This document shows positions 18,755 to 29,425 of a stretch of DNA of 64,000 bases, piece by piece. The position numbers were made by a program, and so were the translations under genes. The notes beneath the pieces are model-generated. The model saw nothing but the letters and a program-made list of their open reading frames with translations. It was not told the DNA's origin and did no database searches. Origin of the DNA: an uncultured Acidimicrobiaceae bacterium (GTDB taxonomy: Bacteria > Actinomycetota > Acidimicrobiia > Spongiisociales > SHLN01); assembly GCA_947259275.1 (NCBI GenBank), contig CAMYMH010000018.1:1-64000 (forward strand). The letters run 5' to 3'. Numbering within the stretch: position 1 is the first letter of the stretch; every line of letters begins with the position of its first letter.

Positions 18755-20109
18755 TAGACAGCCACGTCGCGACCGAGGTCGCTGAACAGCGTGAACTCGC
18801 CGAGGAACGTCATGTCGACTCGTCCGGTGGCCCCGGCGCGGTGCTTGGCGACGTTCACCTCGGCTACTCCCTTGTTTTCGGGGTTCTCGGGGTGGTAGTA
18901 CTCGTCCCGGTAGATGAACATCACTACGTCCGAGTCCTGCTCGATTGCTCCCGACTCGCGCAGATCGCCGAGCATGGGCCGCTTGTCCTGGCGTTGCTCG
19001 AGGGCTCGGTTCAGCTGGGACACGGCGATGATCGGCACGTGCAGCTCCCGGGCCAGATTCTTGAGGTTGCGACTTATCTCTGCAATCTCCTGCTGACGGT
19101 TTTCGGTCCGGCGATTGCCACCGGTCATGAGCTGGATGTAGTCGACCACCACCAGCTCAAGGCCCCGTTGACGTTTGAGTCGCCGGCATTTGGCGCGGAT
19201 CTCCGTGACGGTGAGCGACGCTGAGTCGTCGACGTAGAGGGGAGCTTCGTACAGCTGGCCGGCGGCGGCGGCCACCTTTTGCCACTGGCCTTCCCCGAGC
19301 TGACCGGTTCGCAGCTTCTGCGAGTCCACCCGGCCGAGTGAGCACAACAGCCGCTGCACCACCTCGTCCCGGCTCATCTCCAACGTGAAGATGGCGACCG
19401 TGTGACCGGCCCGGGCCACGTTGAGAGCAATGTTCGCTGACAGCGTCGACTTTCCCATGCTCGGCCGCGCCGCGATCACCACGAGGTTGGCGGGGTGGAG
19501 GCCGGCCAGTTTGCGGTCGAGGTCCTTGAATCCGGTGGGAAGACCGGTGACCTCCGACCCCCGGCTGCCGAGTTCTTCGATCTGCTCGAGCGTGCTGTTG
19601 ATCAACGGGCTGACCGGCACCAAACCGTCGCCCATGCGCTTCTCGGCTACCTGGAAGATCGCCTGCTCCGCCTGATCCATCACCTCTGCGATGTCGGCGT
19701 CCTCGAAGGCAAGTCCTCCGATCGCGGAACTGGCTTCCAGCAACCTCCGGCGCTGCGAGTTCTCCTCGACAATGGTGGCGTAGTAATCGACGTTGCTGGC
19801 GGTCGGCACCTTGTCGATGAGACCGGTCAGATACGCAATGCCCCCCATCCGATCCAACTGCTCCCGACGACTCAAGGCGTCGGAGACGGTGATGGCATCC
19901 ACCGGCTGGTTGGCGTCGAACAGCTCGACGATGGCCTCAAATATGAGCTGGTGGGCCGGCTTGTAGAAATCGGCAGGATCCAGGTGGTCCATCACCGTGT
20001 TGACCGCCTCGGAAGAGATCATGGATGCCCCCAGCACCGACTCTTCGGCGTCGAGGTTGGAGGGCGGTACCCGGAGCTGGGACCGTTGCTCCTGGTAGTC
20101 GATCGCCAT
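18754..20109 (-). CDS. dnaB: Replicative DNA helicase
   Basis: VIAARPSMGKSTLSANIALN; LELVVVDYIQLM; DLRESGAIEQDSDVVMFIYRDEYY. No intein seen. Confidence 0.97.
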   Translation of the reverse strand: MAIDYQEQRSQLRVPPSNLDAEESVLGASMISSEAVNTVMDHLDPADFYKPAHQLIFEAIVELFDANQPVDAITVSDALSRREQLDRMGGIAYLTGLIDKVPTASNVDYYATIVEENSQRRRLLEASSAIGGLAFEDADIAEVMDQAEQAIFQVAEKRMGDGLVPVSPLINSTLEQIEELGSRGSEVTGLPTGFKDLDRKLAGLHPANLVVIAARPSMGKSTLSANIALNVARAGHTVAIFTLEMSRDEVVQRLLCSLGRVDSQKLRTGQLGEGQWQKVAAAAGQLYEAPLYVDDSASLTVTEIRAKCRRLKRQRGLELVVVDYIQLMTGGNRRTENRQQEIAEISRNLKNLARELHVPIIAVSQLNRALEQRQDKRPMLGDLRESGAIEQDSDVVMFIYRDEYYHPENPENKGVAEVNVAKHRAGATGRVDMTFLGEFTLFSDLGRDVAV

Positions 20110-20121
20110 CAGCGCGGCCTC

Positions 20122-20568
20122 CTATGCCGGAACGACGTCGAGCGCGACCTGGAATTCCACCTCGGGGTGGGTGCGGACCGTGACCTCGTGCAAACCAATC
20201 GCCCGGATGGGAGGCTGCACCACAATCGCGCTCCGCTCGACGTCGAGACCCGCGAAGGTCTTGATCGCCTGGGCAACGTCACCGGGTCCGATGGAGCCGA
20301 ACAGCTTGCCCTCGTCACCGGCCCGGGCTGCGATGACCACCCGGATCCCGGACAGGGCATCCTTGATTTGGTCGGCCACTTCGCGGGCTCTCTGTTCGGC
20401 CTCGATGCGAGCCTCCCGCATGGCTTCGGCCTGACGGAGATTCCCGTCGGATGCCTTGACGCCGAGCGCGCGCGGCATCAAGTAGTTGCGGGCATAGCCG
20501 TCGGCTACGTCGACCACATCGCCCTTCCTGCCGAGCTCGTCGACGTCCTTGGTGAGAATCAGCTTCAT
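20122..20568 (-). CDS. rplI: 50S ribosomal protein L9
   Basis: [33 protein letters not shown]. Confidence 0.97.
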   Translation of the reverse strand: MKLILTKDVDELGRKGDVVDVADGYARNYLMPRALGVKASDGNLRQAEAMREARIEAEQRAREVADQIKDALSGIRVVIAARAGDEGKLFGSIGPGDVAQAIKTFAGLDVERSAIVVQPPIRAIGLHEVTVRTHPEVEFQVALDVVPA

Positions 20569-20855
20569 CGACCGTCGCCCTGCAAGCCGGTGTAGGGAAG
20601 CAGCGCCAGCTCCCGCCCGTTCTTGATCGCCACCGCCAGCTCTCGCTGGTGGCGACCGCAGGTGCCGGTAACCCGGCGCGCCCGGATCTTGGCCCGGTCG
20701 GACATGAATCGCCGCAGCATGGCGGTGTCCTTGTAGTCGATGTAGTCGACCTTCTCGGTGCAGAAGTAACAGACGAGCTTGCGAGGTCGCCGGTCCGGGC
20801 GCTCCCGGCGCCGGCGGCCCTTGCTCGAACTGGAGGAAGTTGCTTTGCGTGCCAT
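20565..20855 (-). CDS. rpsR: 30S ribosomal protein S18
   Basis: [57 protein letters not shown]. Confidence 0.97.
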   Translation of the reverse strand: MARKATSSSSSKGRRRRERPDRRPRKLVCYFCTEKVDYIDYKDTAMLRRFMSDRAKIRARRVTGTCGRHQRELAVAIKNGRELALLPYTGLQGDGR

Positions 20856-21301
20856 TAGAACGGTGCCTCGTCCGGCCCGAAGTCGTCGCGGGCGACCGGA
20901 GCGGCGGGAACCGTCGCCGGCTGGCCACCACCAAAGTTGTCCGAGCGTGGTGTCTTGGTCACCGACGCCGTCGCCCAGCGGATGGAGGGGCCGAGCTCGT
21001 CGATACGGACCTCGACAATGGAGCGCTTGTCGCCCTCCTGGGTCTCCCACGACCGCTGCTCGAGGCTGCCGGTGATGATCACCCGCATCCCCTTTTGGAG
21101 GGATTCGGCGGCGTTCTCGGCCGCTTCGCGCCACAGCGTGCCGCCAAAGAAGCTCGTCTCCTCCTGCCATTGGTCCTGCTGATCACGCCAGCGCCGGTTG
21201 ACGGCCACGCGAATCTTGGCCATGGCAATGCCCGACGGTGTGAACCGGAGCTCGGGATCCTCAACCAGGTTGCCGACGAGGGTTACTGAATTTCCTGCCA
21301 T
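20855..21301 (-). CDS. ssb: Single-stranded DNA-binding protein
   Basis: [38 protein letters not shown]. Confidence 0.97.
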   Translation of the reverse strand: MAGNSVTLVGNLVEDPELRFTPSGIAMAKIRVAVNRRWRDQQDQWQEETSFFGGTLWREAAENAAESLQKGMRVIITGSLEQRSWETQEGDKRSIVEVRIDELGPSIRWATASVTKTPRSDNFGGGQPATVPAAPVARDDFGPDEAPF

Positions 21302-21338
21302 TGATGCTCTCTCTTCGTTCTCGGTTGTTCTCTATCTA

Positions 21339-21653
21339 TCACGCAGGTGTGACAGTTTCGGGCTTCCGGTTGTCGGTGCGAATGAATTTGTGCCTTACCA
21401 CCGCATCCGTCAGGGAAAGTGTCCGGTCGACCTCGTCGAGTGCGCCGGGCTCGGCCTCCAGATAGAACACTGAATAGAACCCTTCACGCATGTGGTCGAT
21501 TTCGTAGGCGAAGCGTCGCTTGCCCCAGAATTCGGTCTCTCCCACCTCGACGCCCTGAGTCTTCAGGGCTGTCTCTATTTGACTCACCGCCGTCCGGACC
21601 TCGGTTTCGGCCAGGTCCGGCCGGTGGATGGTCATCAGCTCGTAGCTGCGCAT
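21339..21653 (-). CDS. rpsF: 30S ribosomal protein S6
   Basis: MRSYELMTIHRPDLAE...GVEVGETEFWGKRRFAYEIDHMREGFY. Confidence 0.96.
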   Translation of the reverse strand: MRSYELMTIHRPDLAETEVRTAVSQIETALKTQGVEVGETEFWGKRRFAYEIDHMREGFYSVFYLEAEPGALDEVDRTLSLTDAVVRHKFIRTDNRKPETVTPA

Positions 21654-21763
21654 CCTTGTTTACCTCCTCTGGACGTCCGGGTTCGGACGGCCCCGCATGG
21701 GGCAGGAATATGGGGAAGGCCGAGATTGTAACCCGCCCACCGGGTTGGAAGCCAGGGGGACGC

Positions 21764-22318
21764 CTAGATTTCTTTCCCGCTCCCGCGGAGGGCGCCGATG
21801 AGTACCAGCCGGGCGTCGACGGCCAGGTCGTCGAGCGATCCGAGCGGAGCTTCGAGGGCGTACTGGGCGGCCCCGTTCGACGAGTACCTGGGGCAGTCCT
21901 CGACCAGGCACGGCGACATGGAGGTGTTTGTCACCAGGAATCCGTCGGAGTCAAAGAAGGCTATGTCCAGCGGAATAATCGTGTCCTTCATCCAGAAGGT
22001 GCGCTCGGCCTGGTTGTCGAAGATGAAGAGCATCCCGTCGAGCGGGCTCAGATCCTCCACCCCCATCAGCCCTTGGACGCGTTGCTCGTGGGTGTCGGCC
22101 ACCGCCACGGTGAGGGCTTCGCCGTTCAGCTCGATTATGGCGCGGCCGAAGTCGGCAGACACCCCTACCAGCGGCCGGGTAGTGGTCGTGGTGGTCGGCG
22201 GCAGGGTGGTGATGGTTCTATCCGGGGTCGACGTGCCCGGTGTGGGCGAGCTACCGGTGGTGCCGTCGGCACCCGGGTCGTCCGAACAGGCCGCCAGGGC
22301 AAGCACGGCGACAAGCAC
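21764..22318 (-). CDS. DUF192-family lipoprotein
   Basis: VAVADTHEQRVQGLMGVEDLSPLDGMLFIFDNQAERTFWMKDTIIPLDIAFFDSDG. Confidence 0.9.
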   Translation of the reverse strand: MLVAVLALAACSDDPGADGTTGSSPTPGTSTPDRTITTLPPTTTTTTRPLVGVSADFGRAIIELNGEALTVAVADTHEQRVQGLMGVEDLSPLDGMLFIFDNQAERTFWMKDTIIPLDIAFFDSDGFLVTNTSMSPCLVEDCPRYSSNGAAQYALEAPLGSLDDLAVDARLVLIGALRGSGKEI

Positions 22319-22341
22319 CAGCCCAGCCCCGGGCCGCCGGG

Positions 22342-23223
22342 TTAGAAAGCGTCGAACGCGTCCCCCCGGGGCTCATCGCGCAGCAAAGCGCGGGCAGCTT
22401 CCTCACTCATTGAGTAGGACTCGTCGTCCGAGGGGAAGGTTCCCTTCTCGACGTCGGAAAAGAAATCCGCAAGTGCCTCGATCGCGTCGTCCTGCAGGCG
22501 GGCGTACTGGCGCACGAACTTGGCCAGGTGCCCGTCGTGGAGGCCGAGCACGTCGTGGAACACGAGCACCTGGCCGTCGGTGTGTGGCCCGGCGCCGATG
22601 CCGACGGTAGGAACCGAAACCTCCTTGGTAATGATCTCGGCGACCACGGTAGGAACCCCTTCCAACACGATGGCGAAGACACCCGCCTCGGCCAGGGCAT
22701 CCGCGTCACGAATGAGGTCGCGGGCGGCTTCGGTCGCCTTCCCCTGCACCTTGTATCCGCCTTGGGCGTGCACCGATTGCGGAGTGAGGCCGAGGTGACC
22801 CATCACCGGGATCTCAGCATCCAGGATGCCCTCGATCACGCTGAGGCGCTTGCGCCCGCCCTCGACCTTGACGGCTTCTGCTCCGCCCTCTCTGACCATG
22901 CGGCCGGCGTTGGCCACCGCATCGGCGGTCGAGCCGTGGTAGCTGAGCCACGGCATGTCGCCCACAACCAGGGGGGCCGGGTGGGCGCGGGCTACAGCTG
23001 CCGTGTGGTGGATCATGACGTCGAGGTCGACCGACAGGGTGTCGTCGAAGCCGAGAACAACGTTTGCCAGCGAGTCGCCAACCAGAATGATGTCGGCTCC
23101 GGCCCGATCGGCGATGGTGGCCGTGGGGTAGTCGTAGGCGGTGATCATTCTGATCCGGGGGCCACCCTTGCGGGCGAGGATCAAAGGCGCGGTCACCTTC
23201 TTGCGGGGAGTTGCGATTTCCAC
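22342..23223 (-). CDS. panB: 3-methyl-2-oxobutanoate hydroxymethyltransferase
   Basis: MITAYDYPTATIADRAGADIILVGDSLANVVLGFDDTL. Confidence 0.95.
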   Translation of the reverse strand: MEIATPRKKVTAPLILARKGGPRIRMITAYDYPTATIADRAGADIILVGDSLANVVLGFDDTLSVDLDVMIHHTAAVARAHPAPLVVGDMPWLSYHGSTADAVANAGRMVREGGAEAVKVEGGRKRLSVIEGILDAEIPVMGHLGLTPQSVHAQGGYKVQGKATEAARDLIRDADALAEAGVFAIVLEGVPTVVAEIITKEVSVPTVGIGAGPHTDGQVLVFHDVLGLHDGHLAKFVRQYARLQDDAIEALADFFSDVEKGTFPSDDESYSMSEEAARALLRDEPRGDAFDAF

Positions 23224-23454
23224 GGTGCTCCTATCTCCCCACCGCAGTGGTTGGGGGACGTCGCGGTCTCTCTTGTCTGTGTCCGTTCGGCCTCGGCCGC
23301 CCGAAGGTCGCCCGTGCCTCCCTCAGATTACTTCGGCGGAGGAGCCTACGGGCATGACCGGAGCCCGTCCCGCCCATCCAGTGAACGGTTGCCGGCCGGG
23401 CCGGTCGGGGAATAGGCTGCTGGCGCCACAACCCGAGCCTGACAGGACTCACCG

Positions 23455-24228
23455 ATGACGGGACACTCACTTCTCGCAGGCCGGGTCGCAGTTGTCACCG
23501 GAGGCGGCAGCGGGATTGGGCTCGCGATCGCCGAGCGACTCGGCTCGGCCGGAGCCAGGGTCGTGATCGGCGACCTCACCGAAGAGGCCGCCGAGGTGGC
23601 GGCAGACATCGACGCCGACTTCGTGCACGGTGACCTGGCCGAGCCGAGCGCCTGTCGGGCCCTCATCGGCACGACGCTGGAGCGCCACCAGGCGGTGCAC
23701 ATTCTGGTCAACAACGCCGGCTTCCAGCACGTGGCACCCATCCACGAGTTCCCCGAGGACACCTGGCAGCGGATGCTCGCCGTGATGCTGACCGCACCCT
23801 TCCTGCTCACCCGCTTCGCCTGGCCCAGCATGGTCGCTGCCCAGTGGGGCCGGGTCATCAATATCTCGTCCATCCACGGTCTGGTTGCCTCCCCCCACAA
23901 GGCCGGGTACATCTCCGCCAAGCACGGCATGATCGGCCTCACCCGCACGGCCGCCCTCGAAGGCGGCGAAGACGGCATCACCGCCAATGCCATTTGCCCC
24001 GCCTATGTGAGGACGCCGCTGGTAGAAAACCAGGTCGAGGACCAGGCCGCCGCCCGCGGCATCTCGGCCGACCGCGTCATCTCCGACGTGATGCTGGAGC
24101 CGGCCGCCGTCAAACGCCTCATCGAGCCGCACGAGGTCGCCGCCTTCGCTGAGTTCTTGTGTCGGGACGAGGCGAGCGCCATCACCGGGGCCACCCTGAC
24201 GATGGATCTCGGGTGGACGGCCCGGTGA
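23455..24228 (+). CDS. SDR-family dehydrogenase (3-hydroxybutyrate dehydrogenase-like)
   Basis: GRVAVVTGGGSGIGLAIAERL; NNAGFQHV; GYISAKHGMIGLTRTAALE. Confidence 0.88.
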   Translation: MTGHSLLAGRVAVVTGGGSGIGLAIAERLGSAGARVVIGDLTEEAAEVAADIDADFVHGDLAEPSACRALIGTTLERHQAVHILVNNAGFQHVAPIHEFPEDTWQRMLAVMLTAPFLLTRFAWPSMVAAQWGRVINISSIHGLVASPHKAGYISAKHGMIGLTRTAALEGGEDGITANAICPAYVRTPLVENQVEDQAAARGISADRVISDVMLEPAAVKRLIEPHEVAAFAEFLCRDEASAITGATLTMDLGWTAR

Positions 24229-24255
24229 TCCTCGACAAGTTCGACGGCGGCTGAC

Positions 24256-24714
24256 GTGCGCCGCGCCGTCCTCTTGCGCAGCGTGATCCGGGTTATGAGG
24301 ACCGACACCGTCGTGCACGACGCCGCCTACATGTGGACTCGCCATCGATGGGCGATGCCGTTCGGCGCGCTGGTTCTCGCAGCCGCGGTTCTGCTGGCGC
24401 CGGTGGTCGGTATCGAAGACTGGCCAACCCGGGTCGTCATCGGACTCGCCGTCGCCAGCGTCGCCGTCTTGGCAGCCACCGACTACCGGGTGGTGGCTCA
24501 GACCGGTGACGGGATTGTGTTGCTCAGGGCCAGCAAGATTCGCCAGGTCGCCACCGGGTTCGTGGAAACGCTGCCCCCGGACGCTCAACTGGTGCAAGTG
24601 GGCGGAACCATCCTGGCCGCCGATTGGCAGGTAGGAGATCGTCGCTACACGGTGGCACGCAGCTCCGAGCAGGCCATGAACCGGATGGCGGCGGCCGGAT
24701 CAGCCAACTCGTAA
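24256..24714 (+). CDS. Hypothetical membrane protein
   Basis: 152-aa ORF with two hydrophobic helices. Confidence 0.5.
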   Translation: MRRAVLLRSVIRVMRTDTVVHDAAYMWTRHRWAMPFGALVLAAAVLLAPVVGIEDWPTRVVIGLAVASVAVLAATDYRVVAQTGDGIVLLRASKIRQVATGFVETLPPDAQLVQVGGTILAADWQVGDRRYTVARSSEQAMNRMAAAGSANS

Positions 24715-24749
24715 ACGCCGGGTGCCGGCAACCACGGCATCAAAACCAG

Positions 24750-24780
24750 AAGTGGGGTAGGCCTGCAGCCCACCCCACTT
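24750..24780. terminator. Hairpin between convergent genes
   Basis: AAGTGGGGTaggcctgcagcccACCCCACTT. Confidence 0.7.
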
Positions 24781-24793
24781 CCAATCGGATTGC

Positions 24794-26047
24794 CTACAGA
24801 GCGAAGGCTCGAAGCATTGACGACTCGGCCAGCGAATGCCACTCCTGCACCTTGTCGCGGAACTCGCGCCACGGAGCAAGGATCTCGGCGAAGCGGCCGT
24901 CACCGGCAGCCACGTCGTCGAGCACAGACTCGAAGTCGGTTTTGAATGCCGTCAAAACGTCCTCGGGGAATTCCCTGATTTCTGCGACCGCCTGGACGTC
25001 CGCCAGAGCATCCGAATTGAGCACATCGTATTTGGCCATCGTGCCGATATTGGCTGCTTTGGCTGCATTCTCCACCGCGGCTTGGTACTCCTCAGGCAGC
25101 TCGTTCCACGCCGTGAGCGGCACCACAACCTCGAGGGACGAGCCGGGCTCCCACCAGCCGGGGTGATAGTTGAAGACCCGGCTGCCGAGCTGACCCAATC
25201 CGAGGATCAGGTCGTCGTAGGGTCCCACCCACTCGGCGGCATCGATTGCCCCGGTTTCGATCGACGAAACGATGTCGCCTCCGGCGACCGTCACCTGTTC
25301 GGCGCCGAGGTTGTTGAAGGTCCGCCCGGCCAGGCCGGGAATCCTCATCTTGAGGCCCTGCAGGTCGGCGACCGAGTTGATCTCCTTGGTGAACCAACCA
25401 CCCATCTGAACGCCGGTGTTGCCGGCCGGGAACTGGATGAGCCCGAACTCCTCGGCGTAGAACTCCCGCAACATTTCGAGGCCGCCACCCTCGTACAGCC
25501 ACGCATTCTGCTGACGCGACGTGAGGCCGAAGGGAACCGCAGTACCGAACTGCATGACCGGGCTTTGGCCGACGTAGTAGTAGGAGGCCGAGTGCCCGGC
25601 ATCGGCACCACCGTCGCGCACCGCGGTCAGTACTTCGAGACCGGGGACGAGCTCGCCGCCAACTCGGGGAGTAACCCTGAACTTGTTGCCCGTCATCCTG
25701 GCCAGCTCGTCGGCGAAGATCTGTGCTCCTGCGCCGATCGTGCCGATGAGCGAACCGGGCCAGCTGGTCGGCATCTGCCACTCGATCTCCGGCAAATCGG
25801 ATTGCGTCAGGTCGACGGTGGTTGGCGTCGTATCGCCGGGAACCGTCGTGGCACCCGCCACCGTGGTGGCGCCCGGCACGGTGGTGGCGGCGTCGTCATC
25901 CGAAGAGCAGGCCGCCAACAGCGACCCGGCGGCAAGGAAGCCGGCCGCCCCCACACCGGTCTTGATGAAGTTACGCCGACTGAGTGCGGTATCCCTCGGT
26001 TCCGCGCCCGTCGGACTCTCTTCGGTGGAAAGATTGGACTCGTTCAC
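24794..26047 (-). CDS. TRAP transporter substrate-binding protein (DctP-like), Tat signal
   Basis: LSRRNFIKTGVGAAGFLAAGSLLAACSSDDD; GGWFTKEINSVADLQGLKMRIPGLAGRTFNNLGAEQV. Confidence 0.92.
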   Translation of the reverse strand: MNESNLSTEESPTGAEPRDTALSRRNFIKTGVGAAGFLAAGSLLAACSSDDDAATTVPGATTVAGATTVPGDTTPTTVDLTQSDLPEIEWQMPTSWPGSLIGTIGAGAQIFADELARMTGNKFRVTPRVGGELVPGLEVLTAVRDGGADAGHSASYYYVGQSPVMQFGTAVPFGLTSRQQNAWLYEGGGLEMLREFYAEEFGLIQFPAGNTGVQMGGWFTKEINSVADLQGLKMRIPGLAGRTFNNLGAEQVTVAGGDIVSSIETGAIDAAEWVGPYDDLILGLGQLGSRVFNYHPGWWEPGSSLEVVVPLTAWNELPEEYQAAVENAAKAANIGTMAKYDVLNSDALADVQAVAEIREFPEDVLTAFKTDFESVLDDVAAGDGRFAEILAPWREFRDKVQEWHSLAESSMLRAFAL

Positions 26048-26117
26048 TCAGCCATCCTCCTCGTAGGGGTTGGTCATTTCTAGCACCTGTCGACGGCCGA
26101 TGTCGTCAGTTGCGAAC

Positions 26118-27530
26118 CTAGGACGTTGGGGTTTGCACAAACAGGTCGTAGGAGAATTCGACGATCGCGGGAAAGAACCCCAGGATCACCAGCGCAGCTC
26201 CCTGCAGCACCATGAAGGGGATGGCCCCTTTGTGGATGTCGGCAGTCTTGACTTCGGGGGGCGCCACGCTCTGTAAGTAGAACAGGGAGAAGCCGACCGG
26301 CGGCGAGATAAACGCCATGTTCAGGTTCACCGCCATCATCACCGTGAACCAGATCTTTTCCTGCTGGCTGAAACCGAGCGCCTCCATGGCCGGTATGAAG
26401 ATGGGGACCACGATGAATGTGATTTCGAGGAACTCCAGATTGATGCCGAGCAAGAACACGGCAATCATCGCCACGATCACAAAGCCGGTCTTGCCGCCAC
26501 CAATGCTCGCCAAGAAGTCGGCGGTGGCATCAGAGCCACCAAGTTGCAGGAACATGAGCGAGAAGAACGACGAGGCGAAGAGAAGGGTCATCACCAGGAT
26601 GCTGATGTTGGCGGTTGATTTGGCAGCTTCTCGCAACGCTTTGGGCGTGAGCCGCCACCGTGGGGTGATGTGAGTGGCACCGGCTCGGATGAGAACCTTG
26701 TCGAAGTAGTAGGCAAGCAGAGCGAGCAGCAAGGCACCAAAGACACCCACCGCGCCGGATTCTGAGGGCGTGGCTATTCCCTGGAAGATGGCCGCGAGGA
26801 CGGCGAAGATCAACAGGATGATGGGCACGACGGAAAAGAGCACTTCGAGTGCCAAAACCTTCCCGCGCAGGGTTCGTTCCTCGAGCGGCATGGCCGGACC
26901 CAGCCCGGGGCGCGCGTAGGAAACCCCGATTGCGTAGGACGCGTAGAGCCCGCTGAGAATGAGCCCGGGGACGAGAGCACCGGCGAACAAGCCAATGATG
27001 CCGACACCCATCTGTTGGGCAAGGAGAATCAAGACCAGGCTCGGCGGCAGTAGCTGAGCCAGCGTACCTGAGGCGATGATCACCCCGGTGGCCAGCTTGT
27101 GGTCGTACCCGAGACGAACCATGGTGGGTAGTGACAGAAGCCCCATCACGATCACCGTGGCGGCAACCACACCAGTGGCGGCCGCCAGCAGGGTCCCCAC
27201 CAGCACAACCGCCGCGGCCACCCCGCCCTTGATCGGCCCCAGCACCATCCCAATGGCACTGAGTAGCCGTTCGGCCAGCCCGGAACGCTCGAGGATCGCT
27301 CCCATCAAGACGAAGAACGGCACTGCCAGCAGAGTGGAGTCCGAAACGGCGCCAAACCATCGTGACGGCAAGTTGTTGAGGGTGGCGGGATCGAATTGCC
27401 CGGTGAGGTCGCCGACGAACGAAAAGAGCAGGGCGGTAGCCGCAAAAGAAAACGCCACGTTGTATCCAGTGAGGATCATCGTTAAGAAGACGGCAAACAT
27501 GACCATCGACAGGACGACGCCGAGGTCCAT
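26118..27530 (-). CDS. TRAP transporter large permease (DctM-like)
   Basis: Multi-TM; VPFFVLMGAILERSGLAERLL; PPSLVLILLAQQMGVGIIGLFAGALVPG. Confidence 0.92.
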   Translation of the reverse strand: MDLGVVLSMVMFAVFLTMILTGYNVAFSFAATALLFSFVGDLTGQFDPATLNNLPSRWFGAVSDSTLLAVPFFVLMGAILERSGLAERLLSAIGMVLGPIKGGVAAAVVLVGTLLAAATGVVAATVIVMGLLSLPTMVRLGYDHKLATGVIIASGTLAQLLPPSLVLILLAQQMGVGIIGLFAGALVPGLILSGLYASYAIGVSYARPGLGPAMPLEERTLRGKVLALEVLFSVVPIILLIFAVLAAIFQGIATPSESGAVGVFGALLLALLAYYFDKVLIRAGATHITPRWRLTPKALREAAKSTANISILVMTLLFASSFFSLMFLQLGGSDATADFLASIGGGKTGFVIVAMIAVFLLGINLEFLEITFIVVPIFIPAMEALGFSQQEKIWFTVMMAVNLNMAFISPPVGFSLFYLQSVAPPEVKTADIHKGAIPFMVLQGAALVILGFFPAIVEFSYDLFVQTPTS

Positions 27531-28253
27531 CTACTCGACCCGCAGAGGTGCTTCGTGGATGGCCACGCCGGCCAAATCCTCGCGATCCATCAAGACCAGT
27601 ATCTGCTTGATGATTTCGGCGACAATCTGGGTCGCCATGAGGATGAATCCGATGAGAATCAGCAGCTTGATCGGTCCTCGAGGAAGCCCGCCTGCATCGG
27701 TCGACTGCTCCCAGATCTCCCACACCTTCCACGTCTCCCACGATCCATCAAAGGAACGTCCCATGCCGGTCATCGCCCAACCCCAGAGGACTTGGATCGA
27801 CATGTACAGGAAGGGCAGAAAGAGAAAGAGGTGGATGGTCAAGTCGATCTTGGCCTTGCGCTTGTTCGAGAAGTCGGCCCACCAGAAGTCGATGCGAGGG
27901 TTCACGCCTTCCCGAACGCCATAGTTCAGAGCCAGCAGAAAGAGGGCGCCGAACACCATCCACTGAAGATCGAAAATCTCGCCGATGATGATGTCGGTTT
28001 CGATGTACCGGGCCACATAGCGGGTGACGACATTGAAAAGGCCGAGGATGAAGACCACCCACACCAGGATCCATGACACTCTTCCGGAGAAGGTGGTCAC
28101 CGCTTCAATGACGACCCGCATCCGGTACAGCAGGCCTGCGATCCCGCCGGGGATCTCGAGCGGCTCGGCTTCCTCACGCGCCGCGGTGAGATCTTCCAGC
28201 AGCTCTTCAGCTGCCGAGGTGGCGTCTGGTTTTCCACCAACGCGCCAGCTCAC
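27531..28253 (-). CDS. TRAP transporter small permease (DctQ-like)
   Basis: Four-TM protein directly upstream of the large permease; GTG start at 28251-28253 preferred over the longer ORF. Confidence 0.8.
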   Translation of the reverse strand: MSWRVGGKPDATSAAEELLEDLTAAREEAEPLEIPGGIAGLLYRMRVVIEAVTTFSGRVSWILVWVVFILGLFNVVTRYVARYIETDIIIGEIFDLQWMVFGALFLLALNYGVREGVNPRIDFWWADFSNKRKAKIDLTIHLFLFLPFLYMSIQVLWGWAMTGMGRSFDGSWETWKVWEIWEQSTDAGGLPRGPIKLLILIGFILMATQIVAEIIKQILVLMDREDLAGVAIHEAPLRVE

Positions 28254-28302
28254 TCGACTCCTCCCAACTCTGTCATGAGTTAACGTCCGCACGTTACAAC
28301 AA

Positions 28303-29022
28303 ATGGTTCTGCGGAGCATGAGCGGGGAGAGAGCGTCGATCGGCGGCGGGCGAACATTCTCAGCCATCGCCGCGATGCTGCTCATGGTGGCGGCCGGCTG
28401 TGGCTCTGGTGCGCACTCGGGCGAGACCATCGCGCCGGGGTTTGATCCGGCCAAGCGAGCCGTCCGCCTCGAAACCGAAGGCTGCGGATTCGCCTCGGGC
28501 CGGACCGGATCCGGAGTCGCCGTCGGTGACGGTGTGGTGGTTACGGTGGCCCACCTGGTGGCCCGGGCGGACGGAATTGTGGCGTCGGTGGGTGATGCCG
28601 GCTCTGAGAACGCCGTGGTCACCGCCGTCGACCTGGAGCGGGACCTGGCCACCCTGCGCCTACCCCCCAATGGGATACCGGACGTCGAGATGGCTTCAGT
28701 CGGCGTTGGTGCGGAGGGGCTGATCGTCGGGGGCGCCGCCTCGGGAACCGTTCCGTTCGAGGTCAAACAGGTGGTCAGCTTGACGATTGAGGAGGTGCTT
28801 GGCACCGATCGTCACAGCCGACTGGGCTACGAGTTGGCGGCCGAGACTGTGGACGGAGACTCGGGAGCCGGCGCCTACGACGATGAGAATCGACTGATTG
28901 GCATCGTGTTCGCCACCGGTCAAGAAGGAGAGTCGAGCTGGATCACCTCGAGTGCTGAGATCCAAGACTTCATCGACAGCGACGATGACCCCTCGTACGG
29001 TTCTACGCAATGCAAGGATTAA
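28303..29022 (+). CDS. Secreted/lipoprotein trypsin-like serine protease
   Basis: VVVTVAHLV (His), DLERDLATLRL (Asp), VDGDSGAGAY (Ser); lipobox-like VAAGC. Confidence 0.75.
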   Translation: MVLRSMSGERASIGGGRTFSAIAAMLLMVAAGCGSGAHSGETIAPGFDPAKRAVRLETEGCGFASGRTGSGVAVGDGVVVTVAHLVARADGIVASVGDAGSENAVVTAVDLERDLATLRLPPNGIPDVEMASVGVGAEGLIVGGAASGTVPFEVKQVVSLTIEEVLGTDRHSRLGYELAAETVDGDSGAGAYDDENRLIGIVFATGQEGESSWITSSAEIQDFIDSDDDPSYGSTQCKD

Positions 29023-29425
29023 CCACCCATCAGGCGTCACCCTTTCCTCTATTAGATCTGGCCGGCTGCTGAGGCCGCCTCGACCGCGACAGCGGGCGGA
29101 CTTTGGCGAGTCCGCGGCACCCGGACAGTCCGGCGAGTCGGCTGTGGCTTCCGTTTCTTCCGGCGTGAGATGGTGCGTGCTGCCTGGTACCGATGCTCTT
29201 CGATCGCTTTGACTGCGTTGTAGTTGGCGAACATCTTCCTCCCCTTTCGCCTGAGACCAAGGTACGGGGCGCTGCTCACCACTTACTCACAGTTGCGGGG
29301 TGCGCCTAACGAGTCACTAACAATCGGACAGACCACTGCAGACCAGCGGCACGTTGGGTGTGACACGGAGCTGTTGGACTCTCAAAGGAAACAGTCGGCG
29401 AGCCCAGCCGAAGATCAAGCCCCCA

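Noticed and set aside
20122-21653. rpsF-ssb-rpsR-rplI cluster as unusual
   Set aside because: Standard conserved bacterial operon order, with normal short overlaps.
29052-29234. 60-aa basic minus-strand ORF (MFANYNAVKAIEEHRYQAARTISRRKKRKP...)
   Set aside because: Possible small protein but no recognisable family, and the region is short and intergenic; not enough support to call.
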